Assembly (NCBI RefSeq): GCF_016889765.1
Contig: NZ_CP069533.1
Span: 1,674,001-1,738,000, forward strand
DNA length: 64,000 nucleotides
Direction: 5' to 3'
Source: Corynebacterium minutissimum
GTDB lineage: Bacteria; Actinomycetota; Actinomycetes; Mycobacteriales; Mycobacteriaceae
Positions 32,594 to 40,836 of the stretch are shown here, piece by piece. The notes beneath the pieces were generated by a model. That model did not search any database, had not been told where the DNA came from, and worked only from the letters and a program-made list of their open reading frames with translations. A program made the position numbers and the translations under genes. Numbering within the stretch: position 1 is the first letter of the stretch; each line of letters starts with the position of its first letter.

Positions 32594-33919
32594 GTGTCCG
32601 CCATTTTGCAGGCTTTTAAAGACGCCGACCTGCGTAAGAAGATCATCTTCACACTCGTGATGATTATTCTCTACCGCGTTGGCGCGCAGATCCCGTCCCC
32701 GGGCGTCGATTACGCCACCATTGCTGGCCGTCTTCGCGAGCTGACGGAAGAATCCGGCAACCTCTACTCGGTGATTAACCTGTTCTCCGGTGGTGCGCTG
32801 CTGCAGCTGTCCATCTTCGCCATCGGCATCATGCCGTACATTACGGCGTCGATTATCGTGCAGCTGCTGACCGTGGTCATTCCGCACTTCGAACAGCTGA
32901 AGAAGGAAGGCCAGTCGGGCCAGGCCAAGATGACGCAGTACACGCGTTACCTCACCCTGGCGCTGGCGCTTCTGCAGTCGGCCGGCATCGTGGCTCTGGC
33001 GGACCGCGAGCAGCTGCTGGGACAAGGTGTGCGCGTCCTGGCGGAGGACCGCAACTTGTTTACCCTCATCGTCCTCGTCATCACGATGACGGCAGGTGCT
33101 GTCCTCGTGATGTGGATGGGTGAGCTCATCACCGAAAAGGGCATCGGTAACGGCATGTCCCTGATGATTTTCGCTGGTATCGCCACGCGCTTGCCTACCG
33201 ACGGTCTGAACATTCTGCAGAACAACGGTGGTCTGGTCTTCGCCATGGTCGTTGCCGGCCTCATCTTCCTGGTTGTCGGTATTACCTTCATCGAGCAGGG
33301 CCAGCGCCGCATCCCGGTGCAGTACGCCAAGCGTATGGTAGGCCGCCGCCAGTACGGTGGTTCCTCCACCTACCTGCCGCTTAAGGTCAACCAGGCCGGC
33401 GTTATCCCGGTCATTTTCGCGTCCTCGCTGATCTACATGCCGGTGCTCATCACGCAGATCGTGAACTCCGGCTCCCCGGGTGTTTCGGATAACTGGTGGC
33501 AGCGCAACATCATTGCTCACCTGCAGGCGCCGAGCTCCTGGCAGTACATCGTCCTCTACTTTGCGCTGACCATCTTCTTCTCCTACTTCTACGTGTCGGT
33601 TCAGTATGACCCGGCTGAACAGGCGGACAACATGAAGAAGTATGGTGGATTCATCCCGGGTATTCGCCCGGGCCGACCGACCGCCGAATACTTGGGCTTC
33701 GTTATGAACCGTCTGCTGTTCGTCGGCTCGATCTACCTGGCACTCATCGCCGTCCTGCCGAATATTCTTCTGGACTTGGGCATTGGCAGCGCGGGTGCCA
33801 GCGGAACCTCCGCGTTCGGTGGTACCGCTATCCTCATTATGGTCTCGGTTGCCCTGACCACGGTCAAGCAGATCGAGTCCCAGCTCCTACAATCCAACTA
33901 CGAAGGACTGCTTAAGTAA
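32594..33919 (+). CDS. secY: preprotein translocase subunit SecY
   Basis: SecY forms the protein-conducting channel with SecE and SecG. The 441-residue product has ten membrane helices and the family signatures AQIPSPGVDY, NLFSGGALLQLSIFAIGIMPYITASI and GTAILIMVSVALTTVKQIES near the end. The GTG start follows AGGAGGATTGAGTA. It overlaps adk by 1 bp, so the order secY-adk-map is co-transcribed, as in other actinobacteria. Confidence 0.98.
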   Translation: MSAILQAFKDADLRKKIIFTLVMIILYRVGAQIPSPGVDYATIAGRLRELTEESGNLYSVINLFSGGALLQLSIFAIGIMPYITASIIVQLLTVVIPHFEQLKKEGQSGQAKMTQYTRYLTLALALLQSAGIVALADREQLLGQGVRVLAEDRNLFTLIVLVITMTAGAVLVMWMGELITEKGIGNGMSLMIFAGIATRLPTDGLNILQNNGGLVFAMVVAGLIFLVVGITFIEQGQRRIPVQYAKRMVGRRQYGGSSTYLPLKVNQAGVIPVIFASSLIYMPVLITQIVNSGSPGVSDNWWQRNIIAHLQAPSSWQYIVLYFALTIFFSYFYVSVQYDPAEQADNMKKYGGFIPGIRPGRPTAEYLGFVMNRLLFVGSIYLALIAVLPNILLDLGIGSAGASGTSAFGGTAILIMVSVALTTVKQIESQLLQSNYEGLLK

Positions 33920-34464
33920 TGCGTTACGTACTCCTTGGCCCTCCCGGTGCCGGCAAGGGCACCCAAGCCGCTCTCCTCAGCGAGAAGCTCGGCGTCCCGC
34001 ACATCTCCACCGGTGACCTTTTCCGCGCCAACATTGGTGAAGGTACCCCGCTCGGCGTTGAGGCCAAGTCCTACATTGACGCCGGCAAGCTGGTTCCGAC
34101 GGACGTTACCGCTCGCATGGTGGAGGATCGCCTCAACGAGGATGACGCTCAGGACGGCTTCCTTCTGGATGGGTTCCCGCGCACCGTCGAGCAGGCAGAC
34201 ATCTTGGAGAAGCTGCTCGCCGACAAGGGCCTGAAGCTAGACGGAGTTCTCAACTTCGAGGTGTCCGAGGATGTCGTCGTTGAGCGCATGCTGGCCCGCG
34301 GCCGCGCTGACGATACCGAGGAGACCATCCGTACCCGCCTCGGTGTCTACCGCGACGAGACCTTCCCGCTCATCGAGCACTATGGTGAGGCCATCATCCC
34401 GATCCAGGCTGAGGGGTCCGTCGAGGAGATCAACGAGCGCGCGCTTACGGCGATGGGCAAGTAA
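33919..34464 (+). CDS. adk: adenylate kinase
   Basis: Adenylate kinase interconverts AMP plus ATP with 2 ADP. The 181-residue product has GPPGAGKGTQ at residues 7-16, the NMP-binding STGDLFRANI and the DGFPRTVEQAD motif. It is the short form: RGRADDTEETIRTRL follows without the long zinc-type LID insert of about 30 residues. The ATG overlaps the secY stop by 1 bp. Confidence 0.97.
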   Translation: MRYVLLGPPGAGKGTQAALLSEKLGVPHISTGDLFRANIGEGTPLGVEAKSYIDAGKLVPTDVTARMVEDRLNEDDAQDGFLLDGFPRTVEQADILEKLLADKGLKLDGVLNFEVSEDVVVERMLARGRADDTEETIRTRLGVYRDETFPLIEHYGEAIIPIQAEGSVEEINERALTAMGK

Positions 34465-34475
34465 CTCCCTTCGCT

Positions 34476-35273
34476 ATGGCTTTTCGACGACGCACGAGGA
34501 CCATACCTGCCCGCACCCCGGGCGAGCTGGATGCTATGCAAGCAGCCGGTGAAATCGTCGGCCGCGCCCTGCAGGCAGTGCGTGCTGCCGCCGCGGTTGG
34601 CGTGAACACGCTGGAGCTCGACGAGGTAGCTGAGCAGGCCATTCGTGATGCCGGTGCCGTGCCCACCTTCAAGGGCTACGGCGGCTTTCCAGGTTCTATC
34701 TGTGCGTCCGTCAACGAGGTCATTGTCCACGGCATTCCCAGTAGCGATATCGTCCTTAGCGACGGTGACCTCATCTCCATCGATTGCGGCGCCACCCTCG
34801 ATGGCTGGGTAGGGGATAGCGCGTGGACGTTTGGCGTCGGAAAGCTCAGCGCTGAGGCCCAGGCCCTGTCCGATGCCACCGAATGGGTCCTCCACGAGGG
34901 CCTCAAGGCCATGGTTCCGGGCAATCGCCTCACCGATGTCTCTGCTGCCCTCGAGCAAGCCACTTACGCTGCTGAAGACAAATTTGGCGTCGAGCTTTAC
35001 ATCGTCGACGGCTACGGCGGCCATGGAATCGGTCGTGAAATGCACGAAGAACCCTACCTGGCCAATGAAGGCAAAGCCGGTCGCGGCCCTATCATTCAAG
35101 ACGGATCGGTTCTGGCCATTGAACCGATGCTTACCCTAGGCACGGAAGATAACGCCGTGCTTGACGACGACTGGACGGTCGTTACCACCGACGGTTCCCT
35201 CGCCGCCCATTGGGAACACACCGTGGCGGCCACGGAGAATGGTCCCCGAATCCTGACGCAGCGCTACGCTTAG
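34476..35273 (+). CDS. map: type I methionine aminopeptidase
   Basis: MetAP removes the initiator Met from nascent proteins. The 265-residue product shows all metal ligands: the two Asp of IDCGATLDGWVGDSAW, the His of YGGHGIGREMHEEP, and the Glu of VLAIEPML and HWEHTV. The substrate His lies in VHGIP. It follows adk after 11 bp and ends the secY operon. Start ATG 34476 gives MAFRRRTRTIPARTPGELDAM. Confidence 0.97.
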   Translation: MAFRRRTRTIPARTPGELDAMQAAGEIVGRALQAVRAAAAVGVNTLELDEVAEQAIRDAGAVPTFKGYGGFPGSICASVNEVIVHGIPSSDIVLSDGDLISIDCGATLDGWVGDSAWTFGVGKLSAEAQALSDATEWVLHEGLKAMVPGNRLTDVSAALEQATYAAEDKFGVELYIVDGYGGHGIGREMHEEPYLANEGKAGRGPIIQDGSVLAIEPMLTLGTEDNAVLDDDWTVVTTDGSLAAHWEHTVAATENGPRILTQRYA

Positions 35274-35274
35274 G

Positions 35275-35303
35275 TAGGAATTCATGGCGGTAAGGTTTAT
35301 ACT
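35275..35303 (+). promoter_or_regulatory. predicted leaderless promoter of the L,D-transpeptidase gene
   Basis: TAGGAA (35275-35280) and TATACT (35298-35303) are spaced 17 bp, and the -10 ends 7 nt before ATG 35311. This makes a leaderless transcript likely, independent of the secY operon. Confidence 0.55.
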
Positions 35304-35310
35304 TTTTGCC

Positions 35311-36102
35311 ATGTCTAAAATTCGTTCCCACTCTGGTGCTCGTTCCCTACGCCGAGCAGCCGCAGCGGGCCTCGTGTCCGTCTCTCTTCTGACCGCTCCT
35401 GCTGCCAATGCGCAGACTGCCCCATCCTTCGATACTTTGTCCTCCGACGTTCAGTCTCAGGTCGATAGCTTCCTGGGCCAAACGCGGGAGAGCGCATGGA
35501 CGTCCCGCAACGACATTCTCGAGTCCCTCCGAGCTTCTAACCCGCAGGCAGCCGACGCGCTTCGTCCCGTCATCGACGGTGCCATCGAGCTGATCTTCCC
35601 GGGCCTTATCGAGCAGAAGAACGCGGAGATTCGCGCGGCACGCGAAGCTGAAGAGCGCGCTCACGCTGAGCAGGTGGCACGTGAAAAGGCCGCAGCCGAG
35701 GAAGCTGCACGTAAAGCTGAAGCCGAGCGCAAGGCCCAGCGCTTCGATACCGGTCCGTGCCCGGCCGATGCCCGCATTTGTGTCGACCGCAGTGGCCACC
35801 GTTCCTGGCTGCAGGACGGCAATGGCAACGTCACCTACGTTGCTCAGGGTGTGTCCACCGGTAAGCCGGGCGAGGAGACCCCGGCCGGTACTTTCTACAT
35901 CAACCGCAAGATCAAGGACGAGATCTCCTGGGAGTTCGGCGACGCTCCGATGCCGTACGCCATGTACTTCACCAACAATGGCCACGCCTTCCACGAAGGT
36001 TCCCCGGCTTATCAGTCCAATGGCTGCGTCCGCCTGACCCACCAGGACGCCGTGCGCTACTGGAACGATGTGCCGATGGGCTCCAAGGTCTTCATCTACT
36101 AA
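35311..36102 (+). CDS. L,D-transpeptidase (YkuD domain), secreted
   Basis: The 263-residue protein forms 3-3 peptidoglycan cross-links or attaches proteins to the wall. Residues 1-34 form a twin-Arg-containing signal peptide ending in PAANA. Residues 100-140 are an Ala/Glu/Lys/Arg-rich coiled coil (EIRAAREAEERAHAEQVARE), and the YkuD domain follows with the catalytic Cys239 in HEGSPAYQSNGCVRL. The motif is complete, so it should be active. Start ATG 35311 is preferred over 35284 because the -10 at 35298-35303 fits a leaderless start. Confidence 0.88.
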   Translation: MSKIRSHSGARSLRRAAAAGLVSVSLLTAPAANAQTAPSFDTLSSDVQSQVDSFLGQTRESAWTSRNDILESLRASNPQAADALRPVIDGAIELIFPGLIEQKNAEIRAAREAEERAHAEQVAREKAAAEEAARKAEAERKAQRFDTGPCPADARICVDRSGHRSWLQDGNGNVTYVAQGVSTGKPGEETPAGTFYINRKIKDEISWEFGDAPMPYAMYFTNNGHAFHEGSPAYQSNGCVRLTHQDAVRYWNDVPMGSKVFIY

Positions 36103-36150
36103 GACGTGTGAGGGGCTCTCCTTCACACCGTATAAAAGTAGATGTTCAAC

Positions 36151-36180
36151 GCCCGTTGCCTAACCTAGGCGACGGGCTTT
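36151..36180 (+). terminator. terminator after the L,D-transpeptidase gene
   Basis: GCCCGTTGCCTA (36151-36162) pairs with TAGGCGACGGGC (36166-36177) around a 3-nt loop, followed by TTTC. It separates this gene from the infA operon. Confidence 0.75.
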
Positions 36181-36225
36181 CGGCGTGTCATGGGTCATTT
36201 ATAGAGTGTCCTGCGCTAGCGACAT

Positions 36226-36254
36226 TTGGAAATGGCGTTGTCGCAGCGTATGCT
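36226..36254 (+). promoter_or_regulatory. predicted infA promoter
   Basis: TTGGAA at 36226-36231 and TATGCT at 36249-36254 lie 17 bp apart. An inverted repeat GCGACA/TGTCGC (about 36219-36245) overlaps the spacer. The leader to infA is about 140 nt. Confidence 0.6.
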
Positions 36255-36398
36255 TGAGAGCTGGTGTCTGCACGTCGTGCTTCCCAATGCTGGAGTACAG
36301 GCAGAGGACACCAGGCAGTAGACATCAAACATGCAGGTGAAGATGGGGACGTCGCCAAGCGCGGCGTACTCCCAACGCTCACCAGAAAAGTAGAGGTT

Positions 36399-36617
36399 AT
36401 GGCTAAGGAAGGCGCAATCGAGGTTGAGGGTCGCATCGTCGAACCCCTGCCCAACGCAATGTTCCGCGTCGAGCTCGACAACGGACACAAGGTTCTTGCA
36501 CACATCTCTGGCAAGATGCGTCAGCACTACATCCGCATCCTCCCGGAGGACCGCGTTGTTGTAGAGCTGTCTCCTTATGACCTGACCCGCGGACGCATCG
36601 TCTACCGCTACAAGTAA
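36399..36617 (+). CDS. infA: translation initiation factor IF-1
   Basis: IF-1 blocks the A site during initiation. The 72-residue OB-fold protein MAKEGAIEVEGRIVEPLPNA... with ISGKMRQHYIRILPEDRVVVELSPYDLTRGRI is a full match. The frame is open upstream from 36264, but ATG 36399 with AGAGGTT before it is the family start. The rpmJ gene (L36), often between infA and rpsM, is absent here. Confidence 0.98.
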   Translation: MAKEGAIEVEGRIVEPLPNAMFRVELDNGHKVLAHISGKMRQHYIRILPEDRVVVELSPYDLTRGRIVYRYK

Positions 36618-36640
36618 AGACAGTAAGCCTCCTTATCCAC

Positions 36641-36737
36641 GGGACGCACTTGATGCGTCCCTTTCTACCTCAGGCTGCGATGGCCTGAGCCCGCACTGCT
36701 AAGCATGCCCACTGATTCCCCGGCACGGCCCGGGGCG
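36641..36737 (+). terminator. stacked hairpins between infA and rpsM
   Basis: Three stems follow each other: GGGACGCA/TGCGTCCC with TTTCT (36641-36665, a good terminator), CTCAGGC/GCCTGAG (36669-36689) and CCCCGG/CCGGGG (about 36719-36737). The first can end the infA transcript; the others may form an rpsM leader or attenuator. Confidence 0.6.
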
Positions 36738-36803
36738 AAGCGCATGCGTGGTGGGGGACGGATGAGGAGAAAACCATCGTAACAACCCGAAAGGACTAGC
36801 CAT

Positions 36804-37172
36804 ATGGCACGTCTAGCTGGTGTTGACCTCCCGCGCAACAAGCGCATGGAGGTTGCTCTCACCTACATCTACGGCATTGGACCTTCCCGTGCCAAGGAAC
36901 TGCTGGAAAAGACCGGCATTTCTCCCGACCTGCGCACCGACAACTTGGATGATGACCAGCTGTCGGCGCTGCGTGACGTTATTGAAGCTACCTGGAAGGT
37001 AGAGGGTGACCTCCGCCGTCAGGTTCAGGCTGACATCCGTCGCAAGATTGAAATCGGCTGCTACCAGGGCATCCGCCACCGCCGTGGCCTGCCCGTACGT
37101 GGTCAGCGCACCAAGACCAACGCTCGTACGCGTAAGGGTCCGAAGAAGACGATCGCAGGAAAGAAGAAGTAA
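36804..37172 (+). CDS. rpsM: 30S ribosomal protein S13
   Basis: S13 lies at the top of the 30S head and forms inter-subunit bridges. The 122-residue product starts MARLAGVDLPRNKRMEVALTYIYGIG and includes RGLPVRGQRTKTNARTRKGP, both conserved. GAAAGGA lies before the ATG. It leads rpsM-rpsK-rpsD-rpoA-rplQ, the alpha operon. Confidence 0.98.
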   Translation: MARLAGVDLPRNKRMEVALTYIYGIGPSRAKELLEKTGISPDLRTDNLDDDQLSALRDVIEATWKVEGDLRRQVQADIRRKIEIGCYQGIRHRRGLPVRGQRTKTNARTRKGPKKTIAGKKK

Positions 37173-37175
37173 AAC

Positions 37176-37580
37176 ATGCCACCGAAGACTCGTTCCGGCG
37201 CGCGCCGTGGTGGTCGTCGCGTCGTAAAGAAGAACGTGGCCGCTGGCCACGCTTACATCAAGTCCACCTTCAACAACACCATCGTGTCCATCACGGACCC
37301 GCACGGTGCTGTCATCTCTTGGGCATCCTCCGGCCACGTTGGCTTCAAGGGTTCCCGTAAGTCCACCCCGTTCGCAGCCCAGATGGCCGCTGAGAACGCT
37401 GCCCGCAAGGCAATGGACCACGGTATGAAGAAGGTTGACGTATTCGTCAAGGGTCCGGGCTCCGGCCGCGAGACCGCCATCCGTTCCCTGCAGGCAGCAG
37501 GCCTCGAGGTTAACTCGATCACGGATGCCACCCCACAGCCGCACAACGGCTGCCGTCCGACCAAGCGCCGCAAGGTTTAA
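37176..37580 (+). CDS. rpsK: 30S ribosomal protein S11
   Basis: S11 lines the mRNA exit channel on the platform. The 134-residue product has the family core HAYIKSTFNNTIVSITDPHG, GPGSGRETAIRSLQAAGLEV and the end PHNGCRPTKRRKV. It starts 3 bp after rpsM. Confidence 0.98.
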   Translation: MPPKTRSGARRGGRRVVKKNVAAGHAYIKSTFNNTIVSITDPHGAVISWASSGHVGFKGSRKSTPFAAQMAAENAARKAMDHGMKKVDVFVKGPGSGRETAIRSLQAAGLEVNSITDATPQPHNGCRPTKRRKV

Positions 37581-37601
37581 GGGAAAGGAAGAGGTAAAAC
37601 A

Positions 37602-38207
37602 ATGGCTCGTTATACTGGCCCCGCTACCCGCGTATCCCGCCGTCTGCGCGTCGACCTGGTCGGCGGCGATATGGCATTTGAGCGCCGCCCGTACCCTCCG
37701 GGACAGGCTGGCCGCAACCGCATCAAGGAATCTGAGTACCTGCTGCAGCTCCAGGAGAAGCAGAAGGCAAAGTACACCTACGGTGTGCTGGAGCGTCAGT
37801 TCCGTCGCTACTACGCTGAGGCTAACCGCCTCCCGGGCAAGACCGGTGACAACCTCGTTGTCCTGCTCGAGTCCCGTCTTGACAACGTGATCTACCGCGC
37901 TGGTCTGGCCAACACCCGCCGCCAGGCTCGCCAGCTTGTCTCCCACGGTCACTTCACCGTGAACGGCAAGAAGATCAACGTTCCTTCCTTCCAGGTCACT
38001 CAGTACGACATCATCGATGTCCGCGAGCGTTCCCAGAAGATGGAATGGTTCGAAGAGGCCCAGGATCGCCTGATTGACGCCAACGTTCCGGCGTGGCTGC
38101 AGGTCGTCCCGGACACCCTGCGCATCCTCGTGCACCAGCTGCCCGAGCGCGCTCAGATCGACATCCCGCTGCAGGAGCAGCTCATCGTCGAGCTTTACTC
38201 GAAGTAA
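37602..38207 (+). CDS. rpsD: 30S ribosomal protein S4 (zinc-free form)
   Basis: S4 initiates 30S assembly and binds the 16S 5' domain. The 201-residue product has MARYTGPATRVSRRLRVDL, the S4 domain segment RLDNVIYRAGLANTRRQARQLVSHGHFTVNG and a normal C-terminus. The N-terminal zinc-binding Cys residues of C+ type S4 are missing, so this is the C- form, which needs no zinc. AAAGGAAGAGG precedes the ATG. Confidence 0.98.
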   Translation: MARYTGPATRVSRRLRVDLVGGDMAFERRPYPPGQAGRNRIKESEYLLQLQEKQKAKYTYGVLERQFRRYYAEANRLPGKTGDNLVVLLESRLDNVIYRAGLANTRRQARQLVSHGHFTVNGKKINVPSFQVTQYDIIDVRERSQKMEWFEEAQDRLIDANVPAWLQVVPDTLRILVHQLPERAQIDIPLQEQLIVELYSK

Positions 38208-38276
38208 ACTTTCGATATCTGATTCTTTACCCCTTCTACCGGCGTCATATAGCGGGCGCCGACAAGGAGAAATTCC

Positions 38277-39287
38277 ATGCTTATTTCCCAGCGTCCTCAG
38301 CTCACCGAGGAATTCATCGACTCGTCTCGTTCCAAGTTCGTCATCGAGCCGCTCGAGCCGGGCTTCGGCTACACCCTCGGTAACTCGCTTCGTCGCACGC
38401 TGCTGTCCTCCATTCCGGGCGCAGCAGTAACCTCCATCAAGATTGATGGTGTACTCCATGAGTTCACCACTATCAACGGTGTGAAGGAAGACGTTTCCGA
38501 GATCATCTTGAACATTAAGGGTCTGGTCCTGTCCTCCGACTCTGATGAGCCGGTGGTCATGTACCTGAGCAAGGAGGGCCCGGGTGAGGTGACTGCAGGT
38601 GACATCCAGCCGCCGGCTGGCGTGGAGATCCACAACTCGGATCTGCACATTGCATCCCTGAACGAGTCCGCCAAGCTGGACATGGAACTCGTCGTCGAGC
38701 GCGGCCGCGGCTACGTCCCGGCTGCCGCTACCTCTGGGGAAATCGGCCGTATCCCGGTCGACCAGATTTACTCCCCGGTACTCAAGGTCTCTTACAAGGT
38801 CGAAGCTACTCGTGTTGAGCAGCGTACTGACTTTGACAAGCTGATCATCGACGTCGAGACCAAGAACTCGATTTCTGCCCGCGACGCCCTGGCTTCTGCC
38901 GGCGGCACCCTGGTCGAGCTCTTCGGCCTGGCTCGCGAGCTGAACACCGCCGCTGAGGGCATTGAGATTGGCCCGTCCCCGCAGGAGACGGAGTACATTG
39001 CTGCCTACAGCATGCCGATCGAGGATCTGAACTTCTCCGTTCGCTCCTACAACTGCCTGAAGCGTCAGGAGATCCACACCGTTGGTGAGCTCGCCGAGTG
39101 CACCGAATCGGACCTGCTGGATATCCGCAACTTCGGTCAGAAGTCGATCAACGAGGTAAAGATCAAGCTGGCTAACCTGGGCCTGGCTCTCAAGGACACC
39201 CCTGAGGACTTCGACCCGACCCAGCTCGAAGGTTACGACGCAGAAACCGGTGACTTCAAGGACCCGGCTTCTGAGGATTCCGAGTAA
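38277..39287 (+). CDS. rpoA: DNA-directed RNA polymerase subunit alpha
   Basis: The alpha dimer is the scaffold for RNA polymerase assembly and the target of many activators. The 336-residue product has the N-terminal domain (FVIEPLEPGFGYTLGNSLRR...LLSSIPGAAV) to about residue 230 and the C-terminal DNA-binding domain (SVRSYNCLKRQEIHTVGELAE, LLDIRNFGQKSINEV). An acidic tail of about 35 residues ends the protein. AAGGAG lies 8 nt before ATG. The gap to rpsD is 69 bp. Confidence 0.98.
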   Translation: MLISQRPQLTEEFIDSSRSKFVIEPLEPGFGYTLGNSLRRTLLSSIPGAAVTSIKIDGVLHEFTTINGVKEDVSEIILNIKGLVLSSDSDEPVVMYLSKEGPGEVTAGDIQPPAGVEIHNSDLHIASLNESAKLDMELVVERGRGYVPAAATSGEIGRIPVDQIYSPVLKVSYKVEATRVEQRTDFDKLIIDVETKNSISARDALASAGGTLVELFGLARELNTAAEGIEIGPSPQETEYIAAYSMPIEDLNFSVRSYNCLKRQEIHTVGELAECTESDLLDIRNFGQKSINEVKIKLANLGLALKDTPEDFDPTQLEGYDAETGDFKDPASEDSE

Positions 39288-39364
39288 AGAATTCCGCTGA
39301 ATCGTAACGGCGCTTGTGAAGCGCTCGTTGCGCGCTCAATTTATCCGCACACGAGGAGTACACA

Positions 39365-39886
39365 ATGCCAACCCCTAAGAAGGGTGCCCGTCTCGGAGGC
39401 TCCGCCAAGCAGCAGGCTCACCTGCTGAGCAACTTGGCAGCTAGCCTGATCGAGCACGGCGCAATCAAGACCACCGATGCCAAGGCGAAGGTTCTTCGTC
39501 CGTACATCGAGAAGATCATCACTAAGGCTAAGTCCGGCACCGTTGCTGACCGCCGCGCTGTTCTCAAGCTCATCCCGCACAAGGATGTCGTTGCCCACCT
39601 CTTTGACGAGCTGGCACCGAAGTTTGAGAACCGTGAGGGTGGCTACACCCGCACCATCAAGCTGGAGAACCGCACCGGTGACAACGCCCCGATGTCTCAG
39701 ATCTCCCTCGTTCTCGAGGAGACCGTGACCTCCGAGGCTAACCGCGCTACCCGCGCAGCTGCTTCCAGGCAGGCTGAGGAAGCTAAGGCCGAAGAGGCTG
39801 AGGCTGAATCCGCTGAGGAAGCAAAGGCAGAGGCAACCGAGGCAGAGGTCGAGGAGACCGCTGCTGAGGAGTCCGAGGAGAAGTAA
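39365..39886 (+). CDS. rplQ: 50S ribosomal protein L17 with acidic tail
   Basis: L17 sits near the exit tunnel. The first 120 residues show MPTPKKGARLGGSAKQQAHLL and HLFDELAPKF, typical of the family. The C-terminal 50 residues are an Ala/Glu-rich extension (EEAKAEEAEAESAEEAKAE) found in actinobacterial L17 and probably disordered. It ends the alpha operon and is followed by a strong terminator. Confidence 0.97.
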   Translation: MPTPKKGARLGGSAKQQAHLLSNLAASLIEHGAIKTTDAKAKVLRPYIEKIITKAKSGTVADRRAVLKLIPHKDVVAHLFDELAPKFENREGGYTRTIKLENRTGDNAPMSQISLVLEETVTSEANRATRAAASRQAEEAKAEEAEAESAEEAKAEATEAEVEETAAEESEEK

Positions 39887-39904
39887 ACTTCTCTCGCCTT
39901 AACT

Positions 39905-39942
39905 AGGCCGCAGTACCACCTTAGGTGGGGCTGCGGCCTTTT
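39905..39942 (+). terminator. terminator of the alpha operon
   Basis: GGCCGCAG (39906-39913) pairs with CTGCGGCC (39931-39938), with an inner CCACC/GGTGG stem and TTTT following. It is a strong intrinsic terminator. Confidence 0.85.
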
Positions 39943-39987
39943 GTTATGCTTTCTGGGCTATATAACCCCGACCAGAACGTATACTCT

Positions 39988-40821
39988 ATGACCCCGCTGT
40001 TTACTGTGCTGTACGTAATCGGCATCGTCTCCGAGGCGATGACCGCTGCGCTGTCCGCTGGCCGGCAAAAGATGGATCTGTTTGGCGTCATCATGTTGGG
40101 CGCAGTCACCGCATTGGGCGGCGGCACGATCCGCGACATGGTGCTGGGCGCCTACCCGTTGACGTGGGTGGCGGAACCGCGCTTCCTCTTGGCCGTGGTG
40201 GCCGCCGCCGTCGCCACGGTTTATATGTCCTTCCTAATGCACTATTTCCGGCATGTATTCTTGCTTCTCGACGCCCTGGGCCTTGCGGTATTCAGTGTCC
40301 TTGGTGCTCAGAAGGCCTTGGAACATGGCCATGGGTTGGTTATCGCTGCCGTGGCTGCGGTGCTGACCGGTGTCTTTGGCGGTATTTTGCGTGACTTGTT
40401 GTCCGACCGTATCCCGCTGGTCTTGTCCGCCGAGCTGTACGCCTCCATTTCTGTTCTTGCAGCCTTTTCTTATGCGGGATTGATGGAGCTGGGGCTCAGC
40501 GATGAGGTCGCTGGCGTCGTGACGGTATGCCTAGCGCTGGCGCTGCGCGTGGCTGCGATCTACTTTGGATGGTCGCTGCCGGTGTTTGAATACCGGGGAG
40601 CCGAACAACCCATGGACCCGCGCCTGCGCTTGTCTGCCCGCATTGTTCGGGATGGCGCCCGCAAGGCCAAGCGCAAAGCCGGCCAGGCCAAGAAGAATCT
40701 AAAGCACCCCAAGCGGGCTGGCTATGCCGCTTTGAGCAAGCTGGGCGTGAGCAAGAGCGCGAAGCGCCAGCACGCGGCCCAGGATTGGGAACTCAATCGC
40801 GAGTGGAATGCCAACGACTAG
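39988..40821 (+). CDS. UPF0126 / TRIC-type membrane protein
   Basis: The 277-residue protein has two homologous three-helix halves, each with the glycine-rich motif (GGGTIRDMVLGAYP and GGILRDLLSDRIP), the mark of the UPF0126 family, now linked to trimeric intracellular cation channels; some members are called glycine transporters. After about residue 215 comes a Lys/Arg-rich cytoplasmic tail of about 60 residues. The start is uncertain: ATG 39988 gives a first helix at the N-terminus; ATG 39946 is an alternative. TATACT at 39980-39985 is too close to 39988 for a leaderless start. Ions or solutes carried are unknown. Confidence 0.75.
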   Translation: MTPLFTVLYVIGIVSEAMTAALSAGRQKMDLFGVIMLGAVTALGGGTIRDMVLGAYPLTWVAEPRFLLAVVAAAVATVYMSFLMHYFRHVFLLLDALGLAVFSVLGAQKALEHGHGLVIAAVAAVLTGVFGGILRDLLSDRIPLVLSAELYASISVLAAFSYAGLMELGLSDEVAGVVTVCLALALRVAAIYFGWSLPVFEYRGAEQPMDPRLRLSARIVRDGARKAKRKAGQAKKNLKHPKRAGYAALSKLGVSKSAKRQHAAQDWELNREWNAND

Positions 40822-40836
40822 GTAGAATCAGCATCC

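Noticed and set aside
36813..39077. A 754-codon minus-strand frame across rpsM-rpoA
   Set aside because: The real genes on the plus strand are certain, and the antisense translation has no family features and no start signals.
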